Of a stretch of 64,000 bases of DNA, positions 1 to 10,876 are shown in pieces; position 1 is the stretch's first letter; every line of letters begins with the position of its first letter. The stretch spans positions 1 through 64,000 of the forward strand of contig JAJYVT010000001.1 of assembly GCA_021791845.1 (NCBI GenBank). The letters run 5' to 3'. The stretch comes from Actinomycetes bacterium. Lineage in GTDB: Bacteria; Actinomycetota; Acidimicrobiia; Acidimicrobiales; RAAP-2. Made by a program: the position numbers and the translations under genes. Under the pieces are notes generated by a model. The model was not told where the DNA came from and did not search any database. It was given only the letters and a program-made list of their open reading frames with translations.

Positions 1-1652
<1,652 letters not shown>

Positions 1653-1814
1653 TCAACCGATCGTGCCGGCGCCCGCACCAGGGCCCGGCGCGAGCGTGCA
1701 GCGGGGGCGAGTGCGGACGATCGATTCTACCTGAGGCGGCGGTCCGATCAGCGACCGGCCGCAGCACGGAACGGTCGCCGGCGGCGGCCCGATGGGGCGG
1801 GGGCCGGTGACGGG

Positions 1815-2243
1815 TCAGCGGCGGACCACCACGTCCAGGCGCTCGAGCCGCTCTCCCGTGAGCTCGGCGATCTCCGCCACGATGCGCGGGCCCAGGGCCC
1901 GCACCTGGGTCGCCCACGCCGGCTGGTCCACCGCCACGACGAGGCGTCCGGACTCGAGGCGCAGCGGCCGGGCGTGCCGGGCCACGGCCGGGCCGACCAC
2001 CTCCTCCCAGCGCGAGAACACGGTGCCCAACGCCGACGCCGAGGTGGACGGGCGGGACGGGGGCGCAAGGCCGCGCACCACGTCGTCGAGGCTCGACCCG
2101 ATGGGCTGCGGGCCCCGGTCCACACCTCGCAGGCGGCGGCGGCGCGGCGGCGGCCGGTCCCCGCCCCCGGGGCCATCCTGGCCACCCTGGCCGCCCCGGC
2201 CGCCCCGGCCACCCCGGCCACCCTGCCCGCCCGGACCGGTCAT
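1815..2243 (-). CDS. DUF721 (DciA-like) protein
   Basis: This 142-residue protein has a C-terminal DUF721 domain (about residues 50-142) with the family pattern FSRWEEVVGPAVARHARP and a WATQVRALGP segment. DUF721 proteins between recF and gyrB are typical of actinobacteria. The related DciA proteins load or assist replicative helicase, which is a plausible but unproven role here. The first 45 residues are a Gly/Gln/Arg low-complexity stretch (GGRGGRGGRGG-like) coded by short GC-rich tandem repeats, followed by a basic RRRR patch. The ATG overlaps the recF stop as ATGA, so the two genes are translationally coupled. Confidence 0.85.
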   Translation of the reverse strand: MTGPGGQGGRGGRGGRGGQGGQDGPGGGDRPPPRRRRLRGVDRGPQPIGSSLDDVVRGLAPPSRPSTSASALGTVFSRWEEVVGPAVARHARPLRLESGRLVVAVDQPAWATQVRALGPRIVAEIAELTGERLERLDVVVRR

Positions 2244-3532
2244 CGCTCCGCCGACAGCGACCGGACGTCGACGACGACAGCCACGTCCGCGCCGTCCGGG
2301 AGCGGGCCGGCGGTGGTCAGCACCGCCTGGCCGGCCGGCAGGTGCCGGACGAGGGACCGGCTGCGCGCCGGGTCGAGCTCGGAGAAGACGTCGTCGAGGA
2401 GCAGGATGGGGGCCCACCCCAGCTGCGCCGTGACCAGGCGGTGGACGGCGAGGCGGAGAGCGAGGGCGATGCTCCGCTGTTCCCCCTGCGATGCCTGGGT
2501 GCGGGCGTCCCGGCCGTCCAGGGCGAGGGCGAGGTCGTCGCGGTGGGGTCCGACCGTCGAGACGCCTCGCCGCACGTCGTCGGCTCGCCGCTCGGCCAGC
2601 GCCTGGTCCAGTGGGCCCTCCCACGAGGGCCGGTAGCCGATCTGGACCGCCGCACCGGCGGGCGCCGGCACCCCGGCGGCCTCTTCGACGGCCTCTTCGG
2701 CCGACAGCACGGCGGCCACCCCGGCGGCCTCCCCCGGCCGCGCGCTGCCGGCCTCCCCTGCGCCGCCCACCCCCCCCGCACCGCTGCCACCGGCCAGGTC
2801 GGCGTAGGCACGGACGACCTCGGGACCCAGGGCGTCGGCGAGCGACCGCCGCGCTGCCACCACCCGGCTGCCGGTCTCCGTCAAGCGGGCGTCCCACACG
2901 TCGAGCGTCGTCTCGATCTCCGCCGTGAGCCGGCCGCCGGCCTGGCGCAACAGGGCGGCACGCTGGCGGAGGACACGGTCGAGGACGTCCAGGTCGGCGG
3001 CGGCGCGGTGGTCGAGGAGCCGGATGGCCCCGTCGAGCAGGTCCCGACGACGGGCGGGCGGCCCCTGCACGACGGTCAGGTCCTCGGGCGAGAACACCGT
3101 CACCGGGACGGCCTCGGCCAGGGCGGTCCGGGTGGACACGGGGCGCCGGTTCACGAGGGTGCGTGGCGCACGCCCGCGCACGAGCTCGCTCTCGACGGTG
3201 AGCGGCCGCCCCTCCCGGACGAACCGGGACCGGACCATGGCCCGGTCCGCGCCGGTCCGGACCATGGCCTCGCGGTCGGCCGAGCGGAACGAGCGGTGGG
3301 TGCCGAGGAAGGCGATGGCCTCCAGGATCGTGGTCTTCCCCGACCCGTTGGGGCCGGTGAGCACGGTCAGGCCGTCGGGGGCGGGGCGGAACGTCGCCTC
3401 GGCGAAGGCGCGCACGTCGTGGAGCTCGAGCTCGGCCAGGCGCGTCCCCCCGTCCCCGTCCCCGTTCCCGTCGCCGGGGGCAGGGTGCCCGGGGGCGGGG
3501 CGGGCGTCGGGGCGGTCGGGCCCGACCTCCAC
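2240..3532 (-). CDS. recF: DNA replication and repair protein RecF
   Basis: RecF is an SMC-like ATPase that acts with RecO and RecR to load RecA at gaps. Visible motifs are the N-terminal LAELELHDVRAF strand, Walker A GPNGSGKT (about 60-67), the signature SQGEQRSIALALRLA (about 348) and Walker B LLLDDVFSELD (about 378-388). The start is uncertain. The GTG chosen lies 29 bp after dnaN and gives about 30 extra Gly/Asp-rich residues before the first conserved strand; a CTG near LAELEL is the alternative. A long Gly/Ala/Glu insertion of about 45 residues sits in the middle of the protein and is not typical of the family. Confidence 0.93.
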   Translation of the reverse strand: MEVGPDRPDARPAPGHPAPGDGNGDGDGGTRLAELELHDVRAFAEATFRPAPDGLTVLTGPNGSGKTTILEAIAFLGTHRSFRSADREAMVRTGADRAMVRSRFVREGRPLTVESELVRGRAPRTLVNRRPVSTRTALAEAVPVTVFSPEDLTVVQGPPARRRDLLDGAIRLLDHRAAADLDVLDRVLRQRAALLRQAGGRLTAEIETTLDVWDARLTETGSRVVAARRSLADALGPEVVRAYADLAGGSGAGGVGGAGEAGSARPGEAAGVAAVLSAEEAVEEAAGVPAPAGAAVQIGYRPSWEGPLDQALAERRADDVRRGVSTVGPHRDDLALALDGRDARTQASQGEQRSIALALRLAVHRLVTAQLGWAPILLLDDVFSELDPARSRSLVRHLPAGQAVLTTAGPLPDGADVAVVVDVRSLSAER

Positions 3533-3561
3533 GGCTCGACCGGCGGTGGCGGCGACGCCCG

Positions 3562-4683
3562 TCAGGACACCCGGACGGGCATGAGCAGGTAGCGGAAGTC
3601 CTCGCGCCCCGCCGCCCGAACGGTCGCCGGGCGGGCCGGGTTGTCCGTCTCGATGAAGACCTCGTCGTCCGCCACGGCCTCGACGCCGTCGATCAGGTAC
3701 GACGGGTTGAAGGCGATCACCAGGTCCTCGCCCGTGTAGTCCCCGTCGACGGTCTCGCTCGCGTCGCCCACCTCTTGTGAGACGACCGTCAGGTCGACGC
3801 CACCGCTCCGCATCGACAGGCGGACCGGCGTCGTGTTGTCCCGGACGAGGAGCCGCACCCGCCGCAACGCCGCCAGCAGGGTCTCCCGCCCGACGTGGAG
3901 CCGGTTGGGATAGTGCTCGGGGATGAGCTGGCGGTAGTCGGGATAGCTGCCGTCGAGCAACCGGGTGGAGATGCGGACCGGCCCGCTGGTGAAGCTGATG
4001 TCCGACGGGGTGGCCGCCACGCCGACCTCGGCCCCCGGCCCGTCGACGTCGGTCGCCCCGGTGCCGGCGAGCCGCTGCAATTCGACCAGGGCCCGAGCCG
4101 GGACGAGGACGTCCCCCTCCTCCCCCAACGTTTTCGTGCCCTCCAGGTCCCGCAGCGCGAGGCGGTAGGAGTCGGTTGCGACCAGGCGGATCCCACGCTC
4201 CTCGGCCGTGAACAGCACGCCGGTGAGCAGCGGCCGGGCGTCGTCGGTGGACGCGGCCCGGACGACCTGGCGCAGCGCCTCGGAGAGCCCGGCGCGCGGC
4301 AGGGTGACGGTGGCCGGGTTCGGCTGGGGCAGCCCCGGGAACTCCACCACGGGGAACGAGCGCAACCCGAACCTGGCCCGGGCCGAGGAGATCTCCACCT
4401 TGTCGTCGTCGGACTCGAGGGTGACGGCGCCGGCCTCGAGGGACCGCACCACGTCGGCGGTGAGCCGGCCGGGCACCACGCACATCCCCTCTTCCAGCCC
4501 GATCACCTCCTGGCGGACCTGGATGGTGAGGTCCAGGTCCGTTCCCGTCACCTCCAGGAGGTTGCCCTGGGTCTTGAGCATCAGCCCCGACAGCACGGCG
4601 GACGACGCGCCCCGACCGCCGGCGGCCCGCCCGGCGGCGACGAGGACCTCGGCCAGTGCATCACGTTCGGACCGGAACTTCAC
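3562..4683 (-). CDS. dnaN: DNA polymerase III beta subunit (sliding clamp)
   Basis: The 373-residue beta clamp encircles DNA and holds the replicative polymerase. It has the three-domain length of the family, the N-terminus VKFRSERDALAEVL, and the C-terminal YLLMPVRVS, which resembles the family's usual MPVRL ending. I chose the GTG because AGAAAGGA (minus strand, 4691-4698) lies 7 bp upstream. A frame extension to 4710 would place this ribosome site inside the gene. It lies between dnaA and recF on the same strand. Confidence 0.95.
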   Translation of the reverse strand: MKFRSERDALAEVLVAAGRAAGGRGASSAVLSGLMLKTQGNLLEVTGTDLDLTIQVRQEVIGLEEGMCVVPGRLTADVVRSLEAGAVTLESDDDKVEISSARARFGLRSFPVVEFPGLPQPNPATVTLPRAGLSEALRQVVRAASTDDARPLLTGVLFTAEERGIRLVATDSYRLALRDLEGTKTLGEEGDVLVPARALVELQRLAGTGATDVDGPGAEVGVAATPSDISFTSGPVRISTRLLDGSYPDYRQLIPEHYPNRLHVGRETLLAALRRVRLLVRDNTTPVRLSMRSGGVDLTVVSQEVGDASETVDGDYTGEDLVIAFNPSYLIDGVEAVADDEVFIETDNPARPATVRAAGREDFRYLLMPVRVS

Positions 4684-4990
4684 CGGGTCGTCCTTTCTGG
4701 GAGGCCGCACGGCGTGGCGGCAACGGTGGCGGCAACGGCAAGACGGTGGAGCACCCGCCCCGCATCATCGGACGGTTTGAGAATTGCAGTTCTGGGATAG
4801 TAACCGTGGGGATTGTGGACGGTGCTGGAACTTCCCTGGTGGGGAGGGTGATGGGCATCCACCGTCCCGATGGCGGTGGTGGACGCGTCGAGCGCGAGGC
4901 GCCGGCCCTGGGGATTCCTGTGGACAGGTCGGACGGTCGGTCCCCAGCCTGCGCAGCGGTCGTCCACACCCGCACGTCGCCCCGACGAGG
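4684..4990. other. dnaA-dnaN spacer, candidate oriC
   Basis: This 307-bp gap occupies the place of oriC in Streptomyces and Mycobacterium. Against the actinobacterial box TTGTCCACA I see TGTGGACGG at 4814-4822 (7/9 on the other strand), TGTGGACAG at 4919-4927 (8/9) and TCGTCCACA at 4960-4968 (8/9). A relatively AT-rich patch at about 4775-4815 could unwind. Only three imperfect boxes are present, fewer than in model actinobacterial origins, so other nearby box clusters may contribute. Confidence 0.55.
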
Positions 4991-6430
4991 TCACGCGCCG
5001 TTGCGGATCTGGACGGTCAGGTCGGTCACCTGCTCGTAGAGCTGGCGCCGCTCCTTCATGTGGGTGGTGATCTTGTCCACCGCGTGGATCACGGTCGTGT
5101 GGTCCCGCCCTCCGAAGACGCGGGCGATGGCCGGGTAGCTGTAGTCGGTGAGGTTCCGCACCAGGTACATGGCGACCTGCCGCGCCGTCACGAGCGGGCG
5201 GGTGCGGCTCGGGCCGCACAGGGCGTCGACGGAGAACCCGTAGCTGGCCGCGGTGGCTTCGAGGATCATCTGCGGGGTGATGCGGCGGGGCTCGACGGCG
5301 GAGACGAGGTCGGCCAGGACCCGCTCGGCCAGCTCGAGGCTGATGGGCTCCCGGCTGAGGCTGGCGAAGGCGGTGACCCGGATCAGGGCGCCCTCGAGCT
5401 CCCGGATGTTGTTCTTCACGTGGGTGGCGATGAAGTCGAGCACGTCGTCGGGGATGTCGTCGTGGTCGGCCTCGGCCTTCTTGCGCAGGATGGCCAGGCG
5501 CGTCTCCAGGTCGGGGGGGTCGACCTCGGTGATGAGCCCCGACATGAACCGGCTGCGGAGCCGGTCCTCGAGCGTCTCGATCGACTTGGGCGGCCGGTCC
5601 GACGTGAGCACGACCTGTTTGCCGCCGCCGTGCAGGTCGTTGTAGGTGTGGAAGAACTCCTCCTGGAGCCCCTCCTTGTTCTCCATGAACTGCACGTCGT
5701 CGATGAGCAGGACGTCGCACTCGCGGTAGCGGCGCTTGAAGGCGATCGTCGTGGACATCCGCAGCGAGTCCACGAAGTCGTTCATGAACGTCTCGGTGGT
5801 CACGTAGAGAACGGTCCGGGTGGCGAAGTTCTCCTGGACGTAGTTCCCGATGGCGTGCAGCAGGTGGGTCTTGCCCAGCCCGGAGTCCCCGTAGATGAAC
5901 AGCGGGTTGTAGGAACGGCCGGGCGTCTCGGCCACCGCCTGCGCGGCGGCGTGCGCCAAGCGGTTGGACGACGCGGCCACGAAGCTGTCGAAGGTGAAGC
6001 GCGGGTCGAGCGAGACGGCGGCTCCCACCCTGGGGTTGTCCGGGGTGGACGGTGGGCGGCGGAGGGACGGGGCGGCGGCCTCCGACAAGGGCACGGCGCC
6101 CGCCGGCGTCGGCACGACGGCGGTGACCGAGCCGCCGAGCGCGCGGCGCAGTTCGTGCGCCTCGGGGGCCTCGGCGACCGGCCGCTCGGCAACCCGAAGG
6201 CGTACGGCCACTGTGTGACCCGTCGCCGAGGAGACGGTCTGGGCGATCAGGGGGAGGAAGCGGCTCTCGACCCGGTCGCGGACGACGGCGTTCGGCACGG
6301 CCAGCACCATGGTCGACCCGTCGTACGACACGGGCCGGATGCCCGAGAGCCACATCTGCCACGTCGTGTCCGATACCTGCTCCCGCAAGGGGGCGGCGCA
6401 TCTGGTCCACAGGCCACCGGTCTCGTCCAC
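4991..6430 (-). CDS. dnaA: Chromosomal replication initiator DnaA
   Basis: DnaA binds DnaA boxes and opens oriC. The 479-residue product has domain I ([18 protein letters not shown]...), a Pro/Ala linker at about 85-140, and an AAA+ domain with Walker A GDSGLGKT (181-188) and Walker [10 protein letters not shown] (239-247). Domain IV carries the signature [12 protein letters not shown] (about 443-454). The GTG at 6430 has GGAGG five bases upstream and gives a normal N-terminus. In-frame starts up to 6493 would put three DnaA-box-like sequences inside the gene, so I reject them. Those boxes suggest DnaA autoregulation. Confidence 0.96.
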   Translation of the reverse strand: MDETGGLWTRCAAPLREQVSDTTWQMWLSGIRPVSYDGSTMVLAVPNAVVRDRVESRFLPLIAQTVSSATGHTVAVRLRVAERPVAEAPEAHELRRALGGSVTAVVPTPAGAVPLSEAAAPSLRRPPSTPDNPRVGAAVSLDPRFTFDSFVAASSNRLAHAAAQAVAETPGRSYNPLFIYGDSGLGKTHLLHAIGNYVQENFATRTVLYVTTETFMNDFVDSLRMSTTIAFKRRYRECDVLLIDDVQFMENKEGLQEEFFHTYNDLHGGGKQVVLTSDRPPKSIETLEDRLRSRFMSGLITEVDPPDLETRLAILRKKAEADHDDIPDDVLDFIATHVKNNIRELEGALIRVTAFASLSREPISLELAERVLADLVSAVEPRRITPQMILEATAASYGFSVDALCGPSRTRPLVTARQVAMYLVRNLTDYSYPAIARVFGGRDHTTVIHAVDKITTHMKERRQLYEQVTDLTVQIRNGA

Positions 6431-6742
6431 CTGCTCCTCCGCACCCGATTGCCGTTCGTCGTCCACAGCGTGGTCCACAGGTGTGGAACACACCCCCCAC
6501 CGCGGTCGTTCGAACGTACACCGTTCGCGCCCGCCCGACTAGTGGTCATCAGCCGACCGCGGGGCCCCACCGACCGGCGGGGGACGCCACTGCGCCGTGG
6601 GCGCCGTGCCGACTAGTGTGGACGACCGCCGTCGCGTACCATCGTGGCGAGCACGCAGGTCCTGCTGGGATCTGCGGCGTGTCCGTCGCCGGTGCCCCCC
6701 AAGGTTCGCGGCATCGGCGAACGTGGCGAAAGGCTGATCTAC
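6431..6742. promoter_or_regulatory. dnaA-rpmH divergent control region with DnaA boxes
   Basis: This 312-bp gap separates the divergent dnaA and rpmH. It holds TCGTCCACA (6459-6467), TGGTCCACA (6471-6479), TGTGGAACA (6482-6490) and TGTGGACGA (6617-6625), which match the TTGTCCACA box or its complement at 7-8 of 9 positions. Three lie within 32 bp just upstream of the dnaA start. A TACCAT at 6637-6642 could be the rpmH -10. The arrangement fits DnaA autocontrol and may add to origin function; transcription starts are inferred. Confidence 0.55.
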
Positions 6743-6877
6743 GTGAAGCGCACCTACCAACCGAACACGCGAAAGCGGTCGAAGCGGCACGGCTTTCGGC
6801 ACCGCATGTCGACGCGTGCGGGCCGGGCGATCCTGAAGGCGAGGCGGCTCAAGGGGCGTCATCGGCTGACGGTCTGA
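6743..6877 (+). CDS. rpmH: 50S ribosomal protein L34
   Basis: L34 is a small basic protein of the large ribosomal subunit. The 44-residue product has the family sequence [20 protein letters not shown], followed by [23 protein letters not shown]. The GTG is chosen because L34 begins at this point throughout bacteria and an AAAGG lies about 9 bp upstream. A longer frame adds 33 unrelated residues. The gene starts the plus-strand rpmH-rnpA-yidD-yidC-jag-rsmG series. Confidence 0.96.
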   Translation: MKRTYQPNTRKRSKRHGFRHRMSTRAGRAILKARRLKGRHRLTV

Positions 6878-6906
6878 CCCGCGACCGGCCTGGTCCTGAG
6901 ACCCCG

Positions 6907-7275
6907 ATGGCACCGGTGGTGGGAAGAATTCGCAGGCGCTCGACCTTCCGTGCATTGGCTCGGCCCGAGGGTCGCGCCTCGGAGGGGCCGGTCTCGGTCG
7001 CGTACGCCTCGATCGACGAGCACCTCGGCATGCCCCTCGTTGCCTACGCCGTGGGCCGTCCCGTGGGCACGGCCGTGGTGCGGAACCGGGTTCGCCGGCG
7101 CCTGCGGGCGGCGGTGCGGGCGGCGGCACCGGCCCTCCCGGCCGGGTCCTACCTCGTGCGGGTGAGCCCGGCGGCCGCCGCGGCCAACTGGAACGAGCTG
7201 TGCGCCGCCGTGCGGCGGGCGGCCGAAGGCGCGGCGAGCCGCGCCCAGGGGCTGGCGGCGGGGGCGTCCCGGTGA
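6907..7275 (+). CDS. rnpA: Ribonuclease P protein component
   Basis: RnpA is the protein cofactor of RNase P and helps the catalytic RNA cleave tRNA 5' leaders. The 122-residue protein carries the RNR-type motif [16 protein letters not shown] (about 59-74), which forms the RNA-binding helix, preceded by the [11 protein letters not shown] strand-turn. The N-terminus has the usual [11 protein letters not shown] segment. It follows rpmH by 29 bp and its TGA overlaps the yidD GTG. Confidence 0.94.
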   Translation: MAPVVGRIRRRSTFRALARPEGRASEGPVSVAYASIDEHLGMPLVAYAVGRPVGTAVVRNRVRRRLRAAVRAAAPALPAGSYLVRVSPAAAAANWNELCAAVRRAAEGAASRAQGLAAGASR

Positions 7276-7547
7276 CCGCGGTCGTCGGCACAGGGCAGCG
7301 CCGGTCGCCGGCGCAGCGTGCCGCCCTGGTCCTGCTGCGGGCGTACCAGGCGGCACGGGCGGGCAGCGTGTCCCCCTGCCGTTTCTACCCGAGCTGCTCG
7401 GCCTACGCGGTGGAGGCGGTCGAGCGTCACGGCGCGGTGGCCGGCCTGTGGCTCGCGGCCCGCCGGATCGGCCGCTGCCGTCCCTTCGGGGGGCACGGCG
7501 TGGACCTGGTCCCTGACGACCTCCGGCGGCGGCGCGGGGAGCGATGA
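7272..7547 (+). CDS. yidD: Membrane protein insertion efficiency factor YidD
   Basis: YidD is a small membrane-associated protein that assists YidC insertion. The 91-residue product has the family signature [22 protein letters not shown] with three conserved cysteines, then [29 protein letters not shown]. The GTG overlaps the rnpA stop as GTGA. Its own stop overlaps the yidC ATG, so expression of the three genes is probably coupled. Confidence 0.94.
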   Translation: MTAVVGTGQRRSPAQRAALVLLRAYQAARAGSVSPCRFYPSCSAYAVEAVERHGAVAGLWLAARRIGRCRPFGGHGVDLVPDDLRRRRGER

Positions 7548-8659
7548 TGCGCCATCTGGCCCCCCTGCTGGCCGAGAACTCCCTGTTCAAGGCCGTTGGC
7601 GACATCTTCCATCCGCTCTTCATCGCCATCGCCGCCGTCCTGGCGTGGATCTACGGCATCGTGCCCGACTACACGGCGGCCATCGTCATCCTGACGGTGC
7701 TCATCATGGCGTTGCTCACGCCGCTCACCATCAAGAGCACCAAGTCCATGCTGGCGATGCAGGCCCTCCAGCCCGAGATGCAGAAGCTGCGGGCCAAGTA
7801 CAAGGGGGCCGAGAACCGCGAGCAGCTGAACCAGGAGATGATGCGGCTCTACCGGGAGAACGGGGTCAGCCCGACCGGCGGGTGCCTGCCCATGTTCCTC
7901 CAGATGCCCGCACTGATCGTCCTGTACGACACGATCCGGGGCCTGGCCAACACGATCAAGCGGGGCCAGACGTTCGGCACAGGCAAGAAGGTGTGCCACG
8001 CGGCGGTGTGCGCGACACCGCGCTACGTGCCGCACTCGTCGGCCATCTACCACGACCTGATCAAGACCCCGGGCGTGATGCACTCCATCGGCCTGAACCT
8101 GGCGGCCAAGCCCCTGACACACGAGGGGCACTGGTACGGCTACGTCCCCTACTTCGCCATGATCGCCGTGGCCGTCGGGCTCCAGTACTTCCAGATGGCC
8201 CAGATGACCAGGCGGAACAAGAAGAACAACGCCCAGCAGCAGGTGCCCCAGCAGATGCAGATGATGCAGCGGGTGATGCCGCTGATCTTCGCCTACATCT
8301 ACTTCCTGGTGCCGGCCGGCGTCGTGATCTACATGATCGTCTCATCGGCCATCCGGGTCCTCACCCAGGACCTGATCTTCCGGTACGGGCTGGTGGGCGC
8401 CCCCGGGGGGCGCCAGGTGGGCGGCGGCAAGGCGCCCCGGGAGGCCCCCCCGGCTCCGCCGGCGAGCGGCGGGGGTCAGGGCCCGAAGCCGGCGCTCCCG
8501 ACCGGCGGCCCGAAGGCGGGGGGTTCGGGTGGAGCACGGGCTCCGAGCGGGCGCAGGGCGGCGCGAAGGCCATCGGCGAACGGTAGTACCGACGGTAGTA
8601 CCACGCCGAAGCCGCCGCACCCCCGCTCCAAGTCGAAGCGTGAACGAAAGGCACGTTGA
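7544..8659 (+). CDS. yidC: Membrane protein insertase YidC
   Basis: YidC/Oxa1 inserts membrane proteins alone or with SecYEG. The 371-residue Gram-positive-type protein lacks the large periplasmic domain. Transmembrane segments appear at about 27-47 and 48-70 ([21 protein letters not shown]), 110-130 ([19 protein letters not shown]), 200-220 and 245-270 ([21 protein letters not shown]). The last 90 residues are a basic Gly/Pro/Ser/Lys tail ending [11 protein letters not shown], which may contact the ribosome. The tail DNA contains a GTAGTACC double motif that recurs in parB. Confidence 0.95.
   Translation: MMRHLAPLLAENSLFKAVGDIFHPLFIAIAAVLAWIYGIVPDYTAAIVILTVLIMALLTPLTIKSTKSMLAMQALQPEMQKLRAKYKGAENREQLNQEMMRLYRENGVSPTGGCLPMFLQMPALIVLYDTIRGLANTIKRGQTFGTGKKVCHAAVCATPRYVPHSSAIYHDLIKTPGVMHSIGLNLAAKPLTHEGHWYGYVPYFAMIAVAVGLQYFQMAQMTRRNKKNNAQQQVPQQMQMMQRVMPLIFAYIYFLVPAGVVIYMIVSSAIRVLTQDLIFRYGLVGAPGGRQVGGGKAPREAPPAPPASGGGQGPKPALPTGGPKAGGSGGARAPSGRRAARRPSANGSTDGSTTPKPPHPRSKSKRERKAR
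8583..8603 (+). repeat. 21-bp GTAGTACC double motif, copy 1 (in yidC)
   Basis: Two GTAGTACC units separated by four bases (the second extended by A) lie in the variable tail of yidC. A nearly identical 21-mer, two mismatches in the spacer, lies in the linker of parB at 15067-15087 in the same orientation. I saw no other copy when reading the window. Confidence 0.6.
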
Positions 8660-9642
8660 ACGTGGAATGGGTCGAGAAGACCGGGAAGACGGTCGCTGAG
8701 GCGACGGAGCGGGCGCTCGACCAGCTCGGCGTCTCCGAGAGCGACGCCGAGCTGGTGGTGCTGGCCGAGCCGAAGACGGGGTTGTTCGGCCGGGTCCGGG
8801 GTGAGGCAAGGGTGCGGGCCCGGGTGCGGCCCGCCGAGCCCAGGCCCAAGCGGACCCGGCGCCCACAGGAACGCCGACGGGGGGAACGTTCGTCCGGCGG
8901 CACTCGTGGAGGCCGTGCACGGACCCGGGAGCGCTCGTCCGCGTCGACCGGGAGTGAGCCGGCCGCCCGCCAGGACGGCCAGGCCGCGGCGGCAACAGGG
9001 ACGGCCACCGGCACGTCCAGTGCCGCCCGCCGGCGCCAGCGGCGCCGGCGCTCGGCCGCGGCCCGGGATCGAACCACCACCAGCGGGCGCGCCGAGCCGT
9101 CGGCTCCCGAGAGCACCGAACAGAACGGGCAGCGTCGTGAGGGACCCACAAGGGAGGAGGACGCCGTGGCTGACGGCATCACGCTCGCCGAGCAGGCGGA
9201 AGTAGCGAAGGAGTTCATCGAGGGCCTCATCGGCCGCTATGGGCTCGACGCCACGGTCGAGGTGCGCGAGCTCGACGAGCAGACGGTCGAGCTGGCTGCC
9301 ACCGGCGAGGGTCTCGGACTGCTGGTCGGCCCCAAGGGTGCGACCCTGGCCGCGCTCCAGGACGTGACCCGCACCGTGGTGCAGCGACGCTTCCCGCACC
9401 GCACCGACCGGATCCTCGTTGACGTTGCCGGGTACCGCGAGCGCCGGATCGCGGCCCTGCAACGGTTCACCGAGCAGGTGGCCGCCGAGGTGCTCGAGTC
9501 CGGAACGGAGCGGGCGCTGGAGCCGATGTCGGCCGCCGACCGAAAGGTGGTCCACGACACGGTGGTGACCATCGACGGCGTCGTGTCGAGCTCGCAGGGC
9601 GAGGAGCCGAACCGCTACGTGGTGGTGGCTCCGGGCAGCTGA
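8656..9642 (+). CDS. jag: Jag/KhpB family RNA-binding protein
   Basis: Jag (KhpB) is an RNA-binding protein with Jag-N, KH and R3H domains, linked to envelope and cell-division control in Gram-positive bacteria. Residues 1-50 form Jag-N (WVEKTGKTVAEATERALDQL, then GLFGRVRGEARVRARV). An Arg/Ser/Thr-rich linker of about 110 residues follows. The KH domain contains LGLLVGPKGATLAALQDVTR and the R3H domain RRIAALQRFTEQVAAEV ... YVVVAPGS. The TTG start overlaps the yidC stop (TTGA); a GTG six bases downstream is an alternative. The linker is longer than usual. Confidence 0.9.
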   Translation: MNVEWVEKTGKTVAEATERALDQLGVSESDAELVVLAEPKTGLFGRVRGEARVRARVRPAEPRPKRTRRPQERRRGERSSGGTRGGRARTRERSSASTGSEPAARQDGQAAAATGTATGTSSAARRRQRRRRSAAARDRTTTSGRAEPSAPESTEQNGQRREGPTREEDAVADGITLAEQAEVAKEFIEGLIGRYGLDATVEVRELDEQTVELAATGEGLGLLVGPKGATLAALQDVTRTVVQRRFPHRTDRILVDVAGYRERRIAALQRFTEQVAAEVLESGTERALEPMSAADRKVVHDTVVTIDGVVSSSQGEEPNRYVVVAPGS

Positions 9643-9672
9643 GCCTGCTGGTCGCCGGCGGGTCGAGAGACG

Positions 9673-10347
9673 ATGGCGCCGGTCGACCGCCCTGGCGAAG
9701 ATGAAGTGTTGATCGAGGTGCTGGCGCGCGCCCAGGAGTTGGGCTTCATCGGTCCCGGCCCTCTGGACGAGCAGGTGGAGCACGGCCGGGCCTTCGCCGC
9801 GGCGGTGGATCGGGGCTGGGGCACGGCGGCCGGTCCCGACGCACCGCCCCGTCCTCGTCGGGTGGTCGATCTCGGCTCCGGAGGGGGCCTTCCCGCCCTC
9901 GTGATCGCCCGCTCACGGTCTGGCGTGACGTTCACGCTGGTCGAGGCCCAGCACCGTCGGGCCCAGTTCCTGGAGGAGGCCGTTGCCCGCCTGGCGCTTG
10001 GTGCGTCGGTGGAGGTGGCGCTCGAGCGAGCCGAGGTCTTCGGGCGCGATCCGGAGCACCGTGGAGCGTACGACGTGGCTACGGCAAGGGCGTTCGGTCC
10101 GCCGGCGGTGGTCGCCGAGTGCGCCGCGCCACTGCTCGCCAGCGGCGGGGTCCTGGTCGTCTCGGAGCCGCCGGGTGTCGCCGACGGGGTGCGGTGGCCC
10201 GACGAGGGTCTGGCGCTGCTCGGCATGGGGTCGGCTGCGGTGCTGGACGCGGAGGGGCGACGGTTCGCCGTCATCCCCCAACGCCGACCGTGCCCCGACC
10301 GGTACCCGCGACGGGTGGGGATCCCGGCCAAGCGACCGTTGTTCTAG
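9673..10347 (+). CDS. rsmG: 16S rRNA (guanine-N7)-methyltransferase RsmG (GidB)
   Basis: RsmG methylates 16S rRNA at G527 (E. coli numbering) using S-adenosylmethionine, and loss often gives low-level streptomycin resistance. The 224-residue protein has motif I VVDLGSGGGLPALVIA (about 57-72), FTLVEAQHRRAQFLEEAV as motif II, and the YDVATARAFGPPAVVAE segment typical of GidB. It is the last recognisable gene of the rpmH series and converges on a LAGIDADG gene. In mycobacteria the next genes are parA and parB; here about 2.5 kb intervenes. Confidence 0.92.
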   Translation: MAPVDRPGEDEVLIEVLARAQELGFIGPGPLDEQVEHGRAFAAAVDRGWGTAAGPDAPPRPRRVVDLGSGGGLPALVIARSRSGVTFTLVEAQHRRAQFLEEAVARLALGASVEVALERAEVFGRDPEHRGAYDVATARAFGPPAVVAECAAPLLASGGVLVVSEPPGVADGVRWPDEGLALLGMGSAAVLDAEGRRFAVIPQRRPCPDRYPRRVGIPAKRPLF

Positions 10348-10414
10348 ACGCCCAGGTCAAGGTGCCGTCGTCGGCCAGAACGGCGGCCGGCGCCGGCAGA
10401 GCGTTGGTCGGCCC

Positions 10415-10792
10415 TCACGCCGGGTCGGGTGGATCGGGCGCCTCGCTCGGGGCCTCCAGCTGGCCGAGCTGGCGCCGGTACTTGGCTTTCATCGTGGCGA
10501 ACCGCTCGTAGGCGTAGGCGTCGACCTCGGGCGTCAAGCGCAGATCGAGGATCGGCAGCAGCACCTCCCGCAGGAACGGGCCACGCGCCATCCACTGGAA
10601 GTAGCGCCGGCCGCCGTGGTCGTAGGGTCCGTAGAGCCGCCCACCGGGCACGGTGCGTTCGATCCAGCGGAACAGCGGGCCGTGGCGCTCGTGCATGCGC
10701 AGCGTGACCTGCGGTTGGCGCCCGTCACCACCGAAGTGGCCCTCGCCGACCAGGATGCCGACCAGGAACCCCTCTTCGAAGTCGCTCGCCAC
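10415..10792 (-). CDS. Freestanding LAGIDADG-type protein
   Basis: This 125-residue protein resembles a single-domain LAGIDADG homing endonuclease. The first helix reads EEGFLVGILVGEGHFGGDG, close to the family pattern with an acidic residue at the end. It is followed by PQVTLRMHERHGPLFRWIE, VPGGRLYGPYDHGGRRYFQW and a second helical part FLREVLLPIL. Single-motif members act as homodimers. No intron or intein is visible in its neighbours, so it may be a solo or domesticated DNA-binding protein. GTG is the only in-frame start near the domain; upstream in-frame sequence is low complexity and overlaps a parS-like site. Nuclease activity is not established. Confidence 0.72.
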   Translation of the reverse strand: MASDFEEGFLVGILVGEGHFGGDGRQPQVTLRMHERHGPLFRWIERTVPGGRLYGPYDHGGRRYFQWMARGPFLREVLLPILDLRLTPEVDAYAYERFATMKAKYRRQLGQLEAPSEAPDPPDPA

Positions 10793-10876
10793 CCGCGGAC
10801 CCCCATTTCGATCGGACGTCGTGGTCGCGCAGCGCTCCCCTGGTTGACTCCAGCGCCGCACCCCTTCTTCCCCTGA

